From: Lomentospora prolificans
Lineage: Eukaryota > Ascomycota > Sordariomycetes > Microascales > Microascaceae
Direction: 5' to 3'
DNA: 64,000 nucleotides
NCBI GenBank assembly: GCA_029532625.1
Contig: JARFXM010000008.1
Span: 62,001-126,000, forward strand
Below are positions 53,650-64,000 of this stretch, in pieces. Each line of letters opens with the position of its first letter. Position 1 is the stretch's first letter. A program made the position numbers and the translations under genes. The notes under the pieces were generated by a model. It worked only from the letters and a program-made list of their open reading frames with translations. It made no database searches and was not told the origin of the DNA.

Positions 53650-55516
53650 ATGAAGGCTCTCACCTCAGTCGCGGCTGTCAGCGCGTTTCTGGCCGCCACG
53701 GTGGCCGGCAAGTCCTACCATTGCCCTCCTCTAGGCCAGACGCTTCCCGCCCCAAAGAACCCCAGCGCCAGCGGTGCGATAGAGACGGCTGTCCAGAGAG
53801 CGACCGAGCTCTTCCAGGATTACGTGCAGAGGTACAACAACACCGCCGCGTCTCTCACGGTCAAGTCCATCCACGAAGACGACTACCTCCTCAACCTCCA
53901 CCACACCCCCGACACCCGCGACGAAAGAGGCACGGCGGAGGTCAGCTGCAAAACAGTATATCGTGTAGGAAGCGTATCCAAGCTTTTCGCGCCCCTTGCC
54001 ATCCTCCGCGAAGCCGGCGTGAATATCCACGACCCTATCACAAAGTACCTCCCCGAGCTCAAGGACTTGGAAAACCAGCAGGAGGAGAATAATGCATTGA
54101 CCACCATCTCTTGGGATGATGTCACCCTTCTTAGCCTCGCCAGCCACATGGGCGGCTTCGCTTCGGAGATGGCCCAGGACATTGGCAACTTTGGTGTTGA
54201 TGAAACACCCCTTGGCCTACCCACCTTGGAACAGGACGATATTCCCGGCTGCTCAGGGCTCGGCGGCAGTGAGTCCTGTACGAAAGACGGTAAATTATCA
54301 TCTTCATAATTCGCCTCAGTTTTCTCCGCTAACATGCCCGCGATATTAGACCTTCTGGCCAAATATGGCAAGCACAGGCCGGCGTGGGCGCCCTTTACCA
54401 CACCTATGTACTCCAACGTCGCCTTTTCTTTTCTCAGCTTTGTGATCGAGCAGGTTACCAACAAGACCTTTGATGAGCATGTTCAAGAATCCATCTTTAC
54501 TCCTCTCGGCATGGACAGCACCACCTCCGGTGCTAAGCCCGAAGACGATGCCTCTGGTTTCATCCCTGCCGAGGATCCATGGTGGTTCCTCAACCTCGGA
54601 GTTTTTAACCCGTACGTCGCTTGTTCAGTCACATGTTCAGTCTCGTGTACATTTTTGCTAATAATAGTTCCGTTCTAGTGCTGGTGGTTTCTTCTCTAAT
54701 ACCGAGGACCTAGTCAAGCTCGGCGAGGGTATCCTCAACCACGACGTTCTCAGCGCCGTCGAAACTCGCAAGTGGATGAAGCCCACTGAGCACACCGCGT
54801 CCCTCGGCGTGTCGGTTGGCGCCCCCTGGGAGATTTTCCGCACCAAGAACCTCACCACCGACGGCCGCATCATCGACGTCTACTCCAAGACTGGCGATCT
54901 CGGTCCTTACCACGCCATCTTTGCCCTCGTCCCCGATTATGATCTCGTCTTCACTCTCCTCACCGGCGGACCCGAGGCCAGCAACAATGACGTCGTCTTT
55001 GGCACTGCTCAGCTTATGCAGATTCTTCTCCCTGCTCTCGACTTGGCGGCCAAGGAGGAGGCCGCCAAGAGCTTGATCGGCGAATACGCCGATGAGGAGA
55101 CCAACTCCACCATTACCCTCTCCGTCGACGACGGCCCCGGCCTTGCCGTCTCAAACTGGGTCTCCCGTGGTGTCGATGTGGTCGAGAGCTACGGAACGTT
55201 GCTCGGCATCGGCGAGCCCGTCAAGCTCGGCGCTGACGTCACCGTCCGCCTGTACAACACCGGCCTCTCTGCCGACAACCAGTCTGGCTGGCGCGCTGTG
55301 TTGCACGTAGGTGCCGCCGAGGATTTCTTGGCCGTCGACGAGACCATGTCGTTTATCCCGCAGGTCACTTGCCAGACTTGGTTCATGTTTGAGCGGACCA
55401 CCTATGGTTTTAATTCTCTTGATGATTTTGTCTTCACGGTTGGTGAGGAGGGCACTGTTGAAGAGGTCACTTCTCGGTTCTATCGTACGACGATGCCCCT
55501 AGCTTCTCGAGAGTAG
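53650..55516 (+). CDS. secreted serine beta-lactamase-like (class C/LACTB-type) protein, 579 aa, three exons
   Basis: Exons 53650-54289, 54350-54611 and 54679-55516 join in frame (1740 nt). A signal peptide covers about residues 1-20 (MKALTSVAAVSAFLAATVAG). The beta-lactamase/transpeptidase-like fold shows the SXXK motif at Ser108-Val-Ser-Lys111 (YRVGSVSKLF) and the YXN motif at Tyr234-Ser-Asn236 (MYSNVAF). A family-typical C-terminal extension of mostly beta sequence follows. Fungal members with this layout are hydrolases or acyltransferases acting on esters or amides; many sit in secondary-metabolite clusters, and resistance to beta-lactams is not implied. Convergent with the NRPS-like gene, 213 bp between stops. 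Several Asn-X-Ser/Thr sites agree with secretion. Full length. Confidence 0.9.
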
Positions 55517-55729
55517 GATGCAGGAACTTCAATTAATTGGGGAGAGATATGCGACGGCTTGTATTTTATTTCTGGCCGATTAGTTGTACGGAGAGTTGAA
55601 ATTCAAAATCCATAGACTTAATGCATAGATGACTATAGACATTCAACATATTCAGTCTAAATCTCTCGCGTTTCCTGCTTGGTAGAATTGAAGGCCAGAT
55701 TTCTGACGCAAGTGACCTCAAATTGACTC

Positions 55730-58700
55730 TTAGAAACCCCATTGACTACACCAATGCCTCATCAAATCCGGGGTAACAGGTCTCATGTTCCTCATCGTAT
55801 CACTACACGTAGTGGTTCTCTTAGTAGCCATGTCCACATGGCGCTGCCCAGCCTCGCTGGCCCTGCACATCCTACGGTACGAATCCAGCAACTTGACAGC
55901 CGGGTTCTTCGTGACGTCACCCAAAGCCGTCTGGCTTTTCTCCACCACTTCGATCCATTCGGCGAACGGAACGAGCTTCTTGATACGGTCGCCGTAGAAC
56001 TCCTTGACTGCAGGTGCCAATCTACCCCACGTGGTCGTCGACGGATTGACGCCGTGGAAGTAGCCGCGTGAGACCTGGAGGGGGAGCGGCTTGTTGATTC
56101 CGGACAGTTCCAGGATCATGTTTGCGATACCCTCAATGGGCGTCCAGTCGACGGTTTCCATCGTGCCGAGATCCTTGGGCAGGACACCGAGATACACCGA
56201 GCTCGCGATGATGGAGGGCAGCCACTCGTGCTTGTTCCACGCACCGTGATCGGACTCGGGTCCGCCAATCTGTCCGACGCGGATGACTTCGGTGGGAACT
56301 CCGGACTTCTCAGTCGCTTGCTCGAGGATGAGGCTGCTCACGAGTTTAGACATGCCATACCCGTTCGAGCTCATTCGAAGGTCCTTGATTGATTCCTCCG
56401 GCACAGGCCTCGCTTCTTTCCAGCCATCTACCGCGCCGATGGACGAAATAAACGTGATCAGGACTTTCTTCTTTGCCTTGGCGCTGAGATCCACAAGGTA
56501 GCGTACTCCCCGAATATGGGGCTCGAAAGATTCTACCGGCATGTTAAAGTTGACAGGCCATTGGTTGTGGATAATGCGGTCGGCCGTGTCCTGGATCTGG
56601 GCGTAATTTTCGCTAGAAAGCCCAAGATCGGTTCGGCTCAGATCCGCATGCCAAAATTCGACTTTCCTGAAATCGGTCCCGAGGCCGCGCGATTCGCTCA
56701 CTCCTAGTTGCCGCTCCAATCCGTTCTCCGCTCTGTTCAGGCAGATGATTTTCTTGACATTAGGTGTACGGCACATGTAGTCGAGTAAATAAGATCCCAA
56801 GGCACCAGTAGAGCCCGTCAGCACTACTGTCTGGTTCTCGTTTTCCGGAGGCGGCTTGTTGGCGTTCATCGGAGGAAGGTCTCGGGTGTACTTGGCAAGC
56901 AACGCCTCCATTGCGTGGATCTCATGCTCGGGATCTTGGACCTCGCCGGTGCGCCCGCTTCTAACTAAAGAATAGAGATATTGGGCGAGCTTTCGAGGAG
57001 TAGGGTTTCCGTAAATGACGCGGGTAGCCACATCCCCTGCCGTGACGTCGACTCCAGAGGCCTTCATGCCGGATTTCAAGAGACGAGACGCATTAATGAC
57101 CTGCATCGAGTCCACGCCCGCCTGGAAAAAATCCGTTTCTGGTCCAAGAGAGATTGGTCTGGAGCCAGACTTGAACATGGCGACTATTGAGTTGACAAGG
57201 GCATCTTCAGAGCTACAATCGAGCCTTACCCTTTCGGATACATATTCTTGCCCAGCCTTGTCGTAAATCTCGTCAATGAAGTCTTTATACAGCTTCAGAG
57301 TGTCTGCCCGACGGATTGTTCCCTTTTCCGTGCGGGGAAATGGCATGTCTGGTTTTGATAGGGCGATAAACTTGCTCCCAATTTGGCCGTGAGCGGCAGT
57401 CTCCTTGTTAGCCCGTACTACGGAGGGCCGAATAGCTTCAATCAATTTCTCTGCTTCCGCTTTCGAAGCTGGCATCTGTCGGGGTTCGACGATTAAGGCG
57501 GGCTGAAACTTGTTAGCTCCGACTACAATGGCCCCTTTCACAAGGGGATGGTCCTTGACGATGGCCTCGATGGAAACCGGATTCAACTTTTCGCCGTTGG
57601 AGAAGACGATTATGTCATCCGCGCGGCCTTGGTAGAGCCAGTGGTCAGGTAAGGTTGGATGCCGCTTGTATAAGTCCTTCGTGCTGTATTCCTGGGCGTC
57701 GGGAAAGGTATAGAAGAATCCTTGCATCCCAGGGTCCTTGTCCTTACGGACGATGACTTGCTCGAAAACGTCAGGGTCGGACGTCGCACGCCATTGGCAG
57801 CCGAAAACATCCGAGTTGATAATGAACCAGTGCCACAATTTCGGGTTGGGTTGGCGGTAGAGAGGGAACGGAGTAAACCTTGTCTAGGTTAATAGCTATG
57901 ACAATTGGAAAGGCAACAAAGGTGCTAATAGTTGGCCTTACTCTGTAGCCGAGATCAAGTTGTCAATTCTTACACCGCCATTTACCAGTCTATCACCCGG
58001 TTCTTGACCAAGGTTGCCTAGCTCTGTTAGCATTGTGTAAAACATTTCGATTAAGATCAATTGCTACATACCTCCGGCACATGTCACGGTTTTGAGCTTC
58101 GCTAACGCCTTCGTACTTTGCTCTGATTGACTCATTTCCTCTAGAATAATGGGCGGAAGTATGATGGCGTCGGCTTTGCAGTGTTCCAGACTTTTAAGGA
58201 CGCTGTCTGTGGCCAAGGGTTTCGTGCCGATACTAAGGGCGACGGGCTTATCCCAGTACAGAGTAGATATGAGGGTCATGTATAATCCCGCGGCATGGAA
58301 TAGAGGCACTGATATCGCTTGTTAGCAGTCACACTTCTTGGGGTCAAGGCAGGGGAGCATTAACGCACTTGGCACAAAGAATAGATTGATAGACTCTGCC
58401 AAGGCCCGCACCCAGATCTTGGTTCCGTTCCACTCAGGCAGCGTATGGTACGCGTCACTAATGGCAATCATTCCCTGCCGGCAGACAATAGGTTTGGGCA
58501 GACCGGTGCTTCCGCTCGTATGGAGCACGACAAACGGATCCCACTTGGCTTCATCAAAGGTCTTGCTGTACGGGAAGGGCTGGACGTCTTCGGCAGGAAA
58601 CCAGTGTTCAACCGAGTGGATCATGATGGCGGTCATGTCTCGCTCCTGAAGCCACGGCTGCACGGTGGATTTGAAACCGGCATCGAAGCAAATGGTGTTG

Positions 58701-59128
58701 CAGTTGGTCTTTTCGAATAGGTTCATTTGGCCTTCGTGAGAGTTTCGAGGTGATATGAAGAGTGCCTACCGCTCGTCAGGGAGCGAACAACGCCAAGACA
58801 AAAGATGTTAATGGACACAGACCTTGTACCCGGCCTTGAGAGCTCCGAACATGAAAATGATATATCGGATATCATTTGGTCCGATGTACGCAACCGTAGG
58901 GAACTCCTTGCCCTGCCGTCTACCGGCAATGGCCGAAATTTTATGTGCCACCTGGTCGATTGCTTTAGCACCTTCCTTGAACGTCACGCTCTTCCACCCA
59001 TCCTTGGGATCAGAGGTTCGCGGCACAAGGATCCACGGGCGGTCAGGACTGTTACGAGCATGGTCGTCGATGATGTCGATCATGAGCCTGCGCCCGTAGG
59101 CGGGCTTGTCCCGGTTAACATTGGCCAT
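55730..59128 (-). CDS. NRPS-like carboxylic acid reductase (A-T-R), 1054 aa, five exons
   Basis: Activates a carboxylic acid as adenylate, loads it on its carrier domain and reduces it with NAD(P)H, usually to the aldehyde. Exons 59128-58823, 58765-58369, 58308-58072, 58017-57942 and 57878-55730 join in frame (3165 nt). Adenylation domain about residues 20-530: HTSGSTGLPK at about 184-193, GRADD at 423-427, and the catalytic-loop Lys in PRTEKGTIRR near 524. Carrier domain: Ser596 in FFQAGVDSMQV. Reductase domain of the NAD_binding_4 type from about 690: VVLTGSTGALGSYL, then the YGMSK Tyr/Lys pair. No condensation domain. The acid substrate cannot be read with confidence. Size and order match the fungal alpha-aminoadipate-reductase-like group outside lysine biosynthesis. 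Confidence 0.93.
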
Positions 59129-61142
59129 TTTGCAAATTGGATGGATTTAGTCGCGTCTTAAGCCGTTTTCTGGTGGTGGTTTGGAAGATGACAAGCGCCA
59201 AGTAGGAGAGGAAACAAGTTGATGCTAAATGCGATGCTTTTAAAGGCGACTGGCAAGTTGAAAGTGGGCGGAACTCACCTCCAAACGCAAAGAGGGGACA
59301 ACTCTGGACCATCTCCTCTCGTAAATAAACCCAATGTTTTTTCTTTTTTTTTTTAACTCCATCGCAAAAGTTTGCTCGTATTTGATGACGCGTTTTGAGT
59401 GCATATTTCGCTCAACCTCACGGCATGTAAGTTTCCAGATGCCATCCAGTAACGTTTTCAGCTGGGGCGATACTGAACTCAAAGCCGCACATAGGGGGGC
59501 CAACGAAGCTCTCCGAAACCCGAGAAGCTCCAATATTAAGCGGAAGCTGCACGATGGCGGGGCAGGGCGGAGCTTTGGGCATGGAGCGGGAAGACCGGCA
59601 TCGTCGGACCGGCAATGTGATACGAGACGAGCGGATATCAAGGCTTCCTGAATGGTCGAGGACTCGTATAACACTGGAGAGCTCGACAAGTCCTGATATG
59701 AAACGAAATGGGTCAATTATGGGGTATTATTCTCCATTCCTCTCTGAAATGCCTCAGGACATAGGCTTCAACCGAGGCGTGCCCCCGTGATGCCAAAACG
59801 TCACAAACTTATTTCTAAATCCACAGACGTTGGAATCATGCAAGGACGCGGATTACCCGACTAGAGCTGGATAGCGACAAAAGATGACGTTAAATGTAAA
59901 AGCACTCCTCGAAAATTCGTTATCTTTATTTCCTCCTTCTCTTGAATATCGTGAAACGTTCCGTCCCTCGCGGGACTCATACTCCACGAATCATCGCACA
60001 TTATCCAGTTATTCCCTTCATCCTGCTTAACCAACCGTTCAAGAATGGTTTTGAGCTGCGTGTGGTTTGGCGAGCCAACGTTTCCACAGTAGACTTAGAA
60101 GTCCTTCAACAGGTCGATCGCGGGCTTCGGGGTCTCGGCACCATCCATGTGGGGTTTCTGGGGGATGCCCCTCTCGCCGAAGCAGGCAGCTGTTTTTGCC
60201 AATCCTCCTTATCCTGGAACTTGTGAACTGCGATCACATCGTCGTTGACGGCATGGTGGCTATCGCATCCGGTGTGTGTGTCGTTGCGGCTTAGGCGGTG
60301 CCGTCGCCTCGGCTGTCCCTGTCGTCGTAGCCGATCATCTCCCTTCCCTTGAAACTAACAGATGTTGCTCTGTTCTTTCCCTTGAGCATAGGGATCGCAA
60401 CGGCCATACCCTCATGGGCCTATGTACAGAATTTATATCACAGCGTCGGAAATGAACCTGAACTAGTAGCAGTTACTATGAGGTATAACATTCTTCGTCG
60501 AGGGGATCATGGAAATCAAGGGAGGTATCCTGAGATATAGAGCGCCTGAATTTTTCGCAATGCGAAGGTATTTATAGAGATGCCACAGGCCGCAGAGAGA
60601 AGTACAACCCGCGCAGACGATCATAAGTACTGTCCCTTGGTCTCTTCTACGTCAATCATACCTCTGTTATTCGGCGAGGGTGGCGAGAAGGCATTCACGA
60701 GCTGACAACGGAATCATCAAGCCGTCCAACGATCAAAGCAATATCGCATGGGGATATGATCGACACCTTCAATCCAATTCTGCCGTGGTTGTGGTAATAG
60801 CGACGGCGGGAATGCTTACACTATCCTCACAGATGTTCAATTGATATACAAACAAGTTCAATGGCATGGACCACTAGGGCTTCCTGACTACAATAAATAT
60901 GCTGCTTTGATATCATAAGGTCACGAATACGACCATGGAGATGACCATACAACTTGTTCGTCGGCCTACCCAGTTTCGCGGCCACAGTCGCATACATGCA
61001 ATTTTAGCTCACAGTGTTGGCAATTATCTTTCAGGATTCCCAGTAACGGGGCTCAAGCAGGAACCCTTGGAAGAAAGGACGATAGCAAGCGCATTATAGT
61101 AATTTAATTTCGAACAAGCATCGAGCATTCACTAAACGCGCT
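59129..61142. other. gene-poor region with a possible secreted-protein relic
   Basis: About 2 kb. A T10 run lies at 59345-59354. Around 60349-60540 a frame begins with TTG instead of ATG and reads like a signal peptide (KLTDVALFFPLSIGIATAIP). Further on, NAYTILTDVQLIYKQVQWHG (about 60805-60865) also reads like protein, with stops between. This could be a decayed small secreted protein, but the family is not recognised. No intact gene. Confidence 0.4.
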
Positions 61143-63155
61143 TCACGTACAGCTCAGATGCAATATTGACCACGTTCCTGTCACTCGAACGCCACTAAAA
61201 AGCTCACCAAGACTCTGTCCACTCGTGCCCGGAGTAGCTTTCAGCCTCAAGATATCCACGCCTGCGAAGCTCGAAGCCGGCAGAGCCTTAGAATACAACG
61301 CCGCACTCCAGCCAAGCACAACCACCGCCAGGACCAGCAACAGCGTTCCCGAAATAATGTAGGCCACGGCGGTCCATACTTTTGGGCTGACGTACTTCAC
61401 TTCTCTTGCCAGGCACCCCCGGACGTGATTCTCCTCGGGCGCCCCGGCCAGCGGCTCCGTCGCCCCTGCGTTATTCAGCATGACGGCTCTCCAAAAAGGG
61501 TTGTGCATAAACACTGATGCGCCGATGAGGTTGGCAATGGTGAATACAGACGCCAGATACTCGACCTGGGCACCGCTCTCCCTTAAATCTACAGCAATGT
61601 GGTTGGTGAGTAGGCTATTCGCAGCTCCTGCGGCGCAATACTTGGATGGGGATCCGACAGGACAAAGGAATGAATCAAAGGACTCGGTAATGTTTGAATG
61701 AGAAATCGTTGCTGTTTGTGCCGTCGGCTTTCCAATTCCTAGAAGTTTGAGGTGGAACCCCGTTCGCCGGTCGAGAGCGACGGTGGCGGTCAGTCTGTCA
61801 ATTGTTATAGCGACTTGGTATAGGCGACCTCGTCTATCCCCTGCTGAGTCTGGGATGCAATTCCCGTCCCCCGGGTCGCCTCCAGTGCAAGAAAATACCA
61901 AGACGCGCAATACGTCTTCCAGGGGGGAGGTGTCGGAAACGCTGGTGTTTGTGCAAATCGTAAATCCTTGATAATCAAGAAGAACATAATACACCGCACA
62001 CTTCGACATGTCCCAGGCGAGAGTCTCGGCCGAAATGTCCCAAACGTGGATGCGATATGATGGGACATCTTTCATAATATAAGCCGTAAGTCGCTCATCT
62101 ATCTGGCGGTGGAATGGCCACGGCGAAATGTTCATAAGCCCTCCCGTGAGAACGTAGCTGTTGCAGCTCGGAAATTTTCGGCAAGCGGCACTAGTCGTCG
62201 GGGCTGGTATGGCATATTTGGGATCCTGGAGGATGTTGAGAACCGCGTTTGAGATGAACGGTCCGGCAGGAGCCATGATGGCATCAGAAGACGAATAGCG
62301 ACCTATTCCAGCAGTGATATCACTAAAGCTGGACGCGATATACGTTGTCTCTGGCTCAACCACGGCTACGACGATATGTCAGTAATAGTCTAGTTCGGAT
62401 ATTAGTAGCCGGCAGGCAGTTGCGAGGGAACCCTACCCATCAGGATGATACCGGGAAATTGTACCATGGCCCATACCAGAAGCCTAGTTCGGCCCCCATT
62501 AGAGAGTTCAACCGACAGAACACAAAAGCGACACTCACTTAGTGGTGCTCCAGATTCGCGGCCAGAGCAACGACGTCCTCCGACCGGCTCTCTGCCACCT
62601 CCCCCCCGCTTTCGTCCATTCAAGCCCCCTTGGCAGCAGCACCCTCACCGACGCTTCTACCCCAGACCCCACGATGAGCCAGTTCAAGAAGTTACCGCTC
62701 TTCTGTAATAGCGGTCCCCATCGCACCTTTTCCCAGGCTCTCTCGGCAGTTCCGCTCAGCGTCCAGTCTGTAAACTTGGAGAGAAAGCTTAACAGAAGGG
62801 TGCCAGTGGGTGGTGAGAGTTGCACAAGAAGCCACTTGTGATTATCGGCGTGGATTATAACTAGTGCAGTGAAGACAAAGGTACACGCAGTAATGATGAA
62901 CCAGAGAAAGTCCAAATCAACATGCGTTTTAGACGGGTGTGCCGGAGTGCCGGCTGTGAGAGGTTGGGTCTGGGGTGAGAGAGTTTGTATCAGGGGCGAT
63001 ACAGGCGGCGAATTTCCACTAGAGGGCGGTGGTCTCGAACCACCAAGTGTCGCACTCCGGTCCGCCGGCTGCAATGGCAGATTCACCGTAGCTGGGGGTA
63101 CCGGTGTTGTGGCCGCCCTCGAAAGGAGCGGGCTTGGCGTCGTCGGTGTAGACAT
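61143..63155 (-). CDS. fungal-specific membrane protein of unknown function, 628 aa, three exons
   Basis: Exons 63155-62539, 62483-62437 and 62365-61143 join in frame (1887 nt), all GT-AG. The N-terminal 75 residues are Ser/Thr/Pro-rich and probably cytosolic. A hydrophobic helix follows (LWFIITACTFVFTALVII). Further hydrophobic parts lie around residue 115 (GTLLLSFLSKF) and exon 2 (LLVWAMVQFPGIILM). A long, probably extracellular loop contains several cysteines and Asn-X-Ser/Thr sites. Near the C-terminus a strong helix (WTAVAYIISGTLLLVLAVVV) precedes a tail. I recognise the overall layout as common in fungal genomes (large DUF-type membrane proteins) but no defined function. The 47-nt exon 2 is well supported by frame continuity. 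Divergent from the secreted-protein gene at 63685. Confidence 0.78.
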
Positions 63156-63684
63156 CTTCGAACCGCAATCTCGAAAAGGTAGATCAGTGTGGAAAAAGCT
63201 ATGTCAATCCGAGCACCGTAGAGGCTGAATCGTCTTCCTTTTGACCTTTGAAAGAAAACCAGTCCATGTTCGGAGTTAATAGACCAAGCCTTCGCTTTGT
63301 TTTCTATGTGCCGGGACAGCATACTCAGAGTCGCTAAATCTACATCAGTTATTATTACGGGCATATTGGACTAACTATCACTGAAGATAATCTGCAGATT
63401 ATCCAAAACGAGCCTGCCACCGACGGGTAGAAGCAAATTATTGACGCCACCTTTCCTGATTTAGAAGGGCTGAAGTGTAGCCGCACAGCTTCCCCAGAAA
63501 AGAGGGTGTGGACGATAAGAATCCATGTTTGTACAGAACTGAGTGGCGACATTCGGTTCGTGATTGAGATAAAGAGAAAGCGGATTCCCGCATGCCGTTC
63601 ATCGTGCGCGGTATCCCGATGTCGCGACACCTAGTCGTGCGGTCGAAATCCCCAAGCTGCAAAGCAAACCGCGAGTCTGCCATC
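63156..63684. other. divergent promoter region
   Basis: 529 bp between the divergently transcribed membrane-protein gene (-) and the partial secreted-protein gene (+). No clear shared regulatory element is visible. Confidence 0.5.
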
Positions 63685-64000
63685 ATGGTACCTTCCATCA
63701 ACGTATTAGTATCCTTTCTTTTATTCATACGTTCGGTTTTGGGCATGGGCTTGCTTGACCCGAGGCAGAACCTCTGCGCAGTGCCGTGCAGCCAGGATGG
63801 ATGGTGTTGTGATGTATATACAGAGTGCAAGGAAGCCTCGGACTCAAAGCCGTGGGAATGTATTGACGGAATTCTCACCAATGACGACGGGTAATTTCGC
63901 CTCTCCAGAACACATTTCAATTTGACAGTTTCGCCTGGACTAACAACTAATCATCCTACAGATCCCCCATGACGTGGCCCGCGGTTAACTGGGGCTCTCT
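63685..64000 (+). CDS. secreted cysteine-rich protein, 5' part only (runs off window)
   Basis: Exon 1 63685-63890 starts with a signal-peptide-like stretch (MVPSINVLVSFLLFIRSVLG) followed by six cysteines (NLCAVPCSQDGWCCDVYTEC, then WEC). The intron 63891-63961 has a GTAATT donor, a CTAACAACTAAT branch region and a CTACAG acceptor; exon 2 continues in frame (GSPMTWPAVNWGS) to the end of the window. The remaining protein is outside the window, so the family is not known. The cysteine block resembles short extracellular modules of fungal surface proteins. Confidence 0.6.

Noticed and set aside
53650..55516. Interpretation as an antibiotic-resistance beta-lactamase
   Set aside because: SXXK and YXN motifs only show the serine-hydrolase fold; fungal secreted members of this size usually have other substrates, so resistance is not claimed.
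1..64000. CRISPR arrays, bacterial operons, ribosomal RNA or telomere repeats
   Set aside because: None seen; the window is spliced eukaryotic sequence, no 5S or other rRNA stretch was recognised, and no TTAGGG arrays occur.

Overview
The window is a piece of nuclear chromosome from a filamentous ascomycete (Pezizomycotina). Evidence seen directly: short 50-100 nt spliceosomal introns with GTRAGT donors and CTAAC/CTGAC branch points, two HET-domain genes, a Zn(II)2Cys6 fungal-type transcription factor, a hybrid histidine kinase, an NRPS-like A-T-R enzyme, and a tRNA-Gly(GCC) gene with a short intron. The species cannot be named from the sequence. I rebuilt intron/exon structures by hand; every multi-exon model reported as intact closes in frame from ATG to stop.

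Layout. 0.2-6.3 kb: a Zn2Cys6 regulator (251-3062, -) and an amidase-signature hydrolase (4284-6292, -). 7.7-12.5 kb: an intact short-chain dehydrogenase (8992-10069, +) between the remains of a second Zn2Cys6 regulator and of an FAD monooxygenase. This looks like a decayed metabolic cluster. 12.9-19.9 kb: two HET-domain genes on either side of a Caps_synth/GT32-type glycosyltransferase, all on the minus strand. 20.8-25.9 kb: a short PIP-kinase-domain protein (+) convergent with a 1195-aa hybrid histidine kinase (-). 27.5-30.2 kb: a double GFA-domain protein and a small hypothetical protein. 30.6-34.3 kb: an ACC deaminase followed on the same strand by a nine-exon ACC-synthase-like PLP enzyme. 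This is the most intriguing functional pair. 35.7-40.8 kb: three predicted secreted or surface proteins (CFEM-like, an eight-cysteine CS-alpha-beta peptide, and a cysteine-rich protein with an acidic tail).

40.8-53.6 kb is gene-poor. It holds several decayed genes, an AT-rich stretch with stops one C-to-T step from Gln codons, a small thioredoxin-like gene, a five-exon MFS drug/toxin-type transporter, the tRNA and a methyltransferase pseudogene. 53.6-59.1 kb: a secreted serine beta-lactamase-like protein convergent with a 1054-aa carboxylic-acid-reductase-type NRPS-like enzyme. With the MFS gene and dead methyltransferase these suggest a partly eroded NRPS-like biosynthetic locus. 61.1-64 kb: a fungal-specific membrane protein (-) divergent from a secreted-protein gene that runs off the right edge.

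Between these lie long stretches (1-2.6 kb) with no supportable gene. Overall this looks like accessory or subtelomere-like territory, with gene birth and decay side by side. That reading is inference from gene content, not from any telomere sequence.
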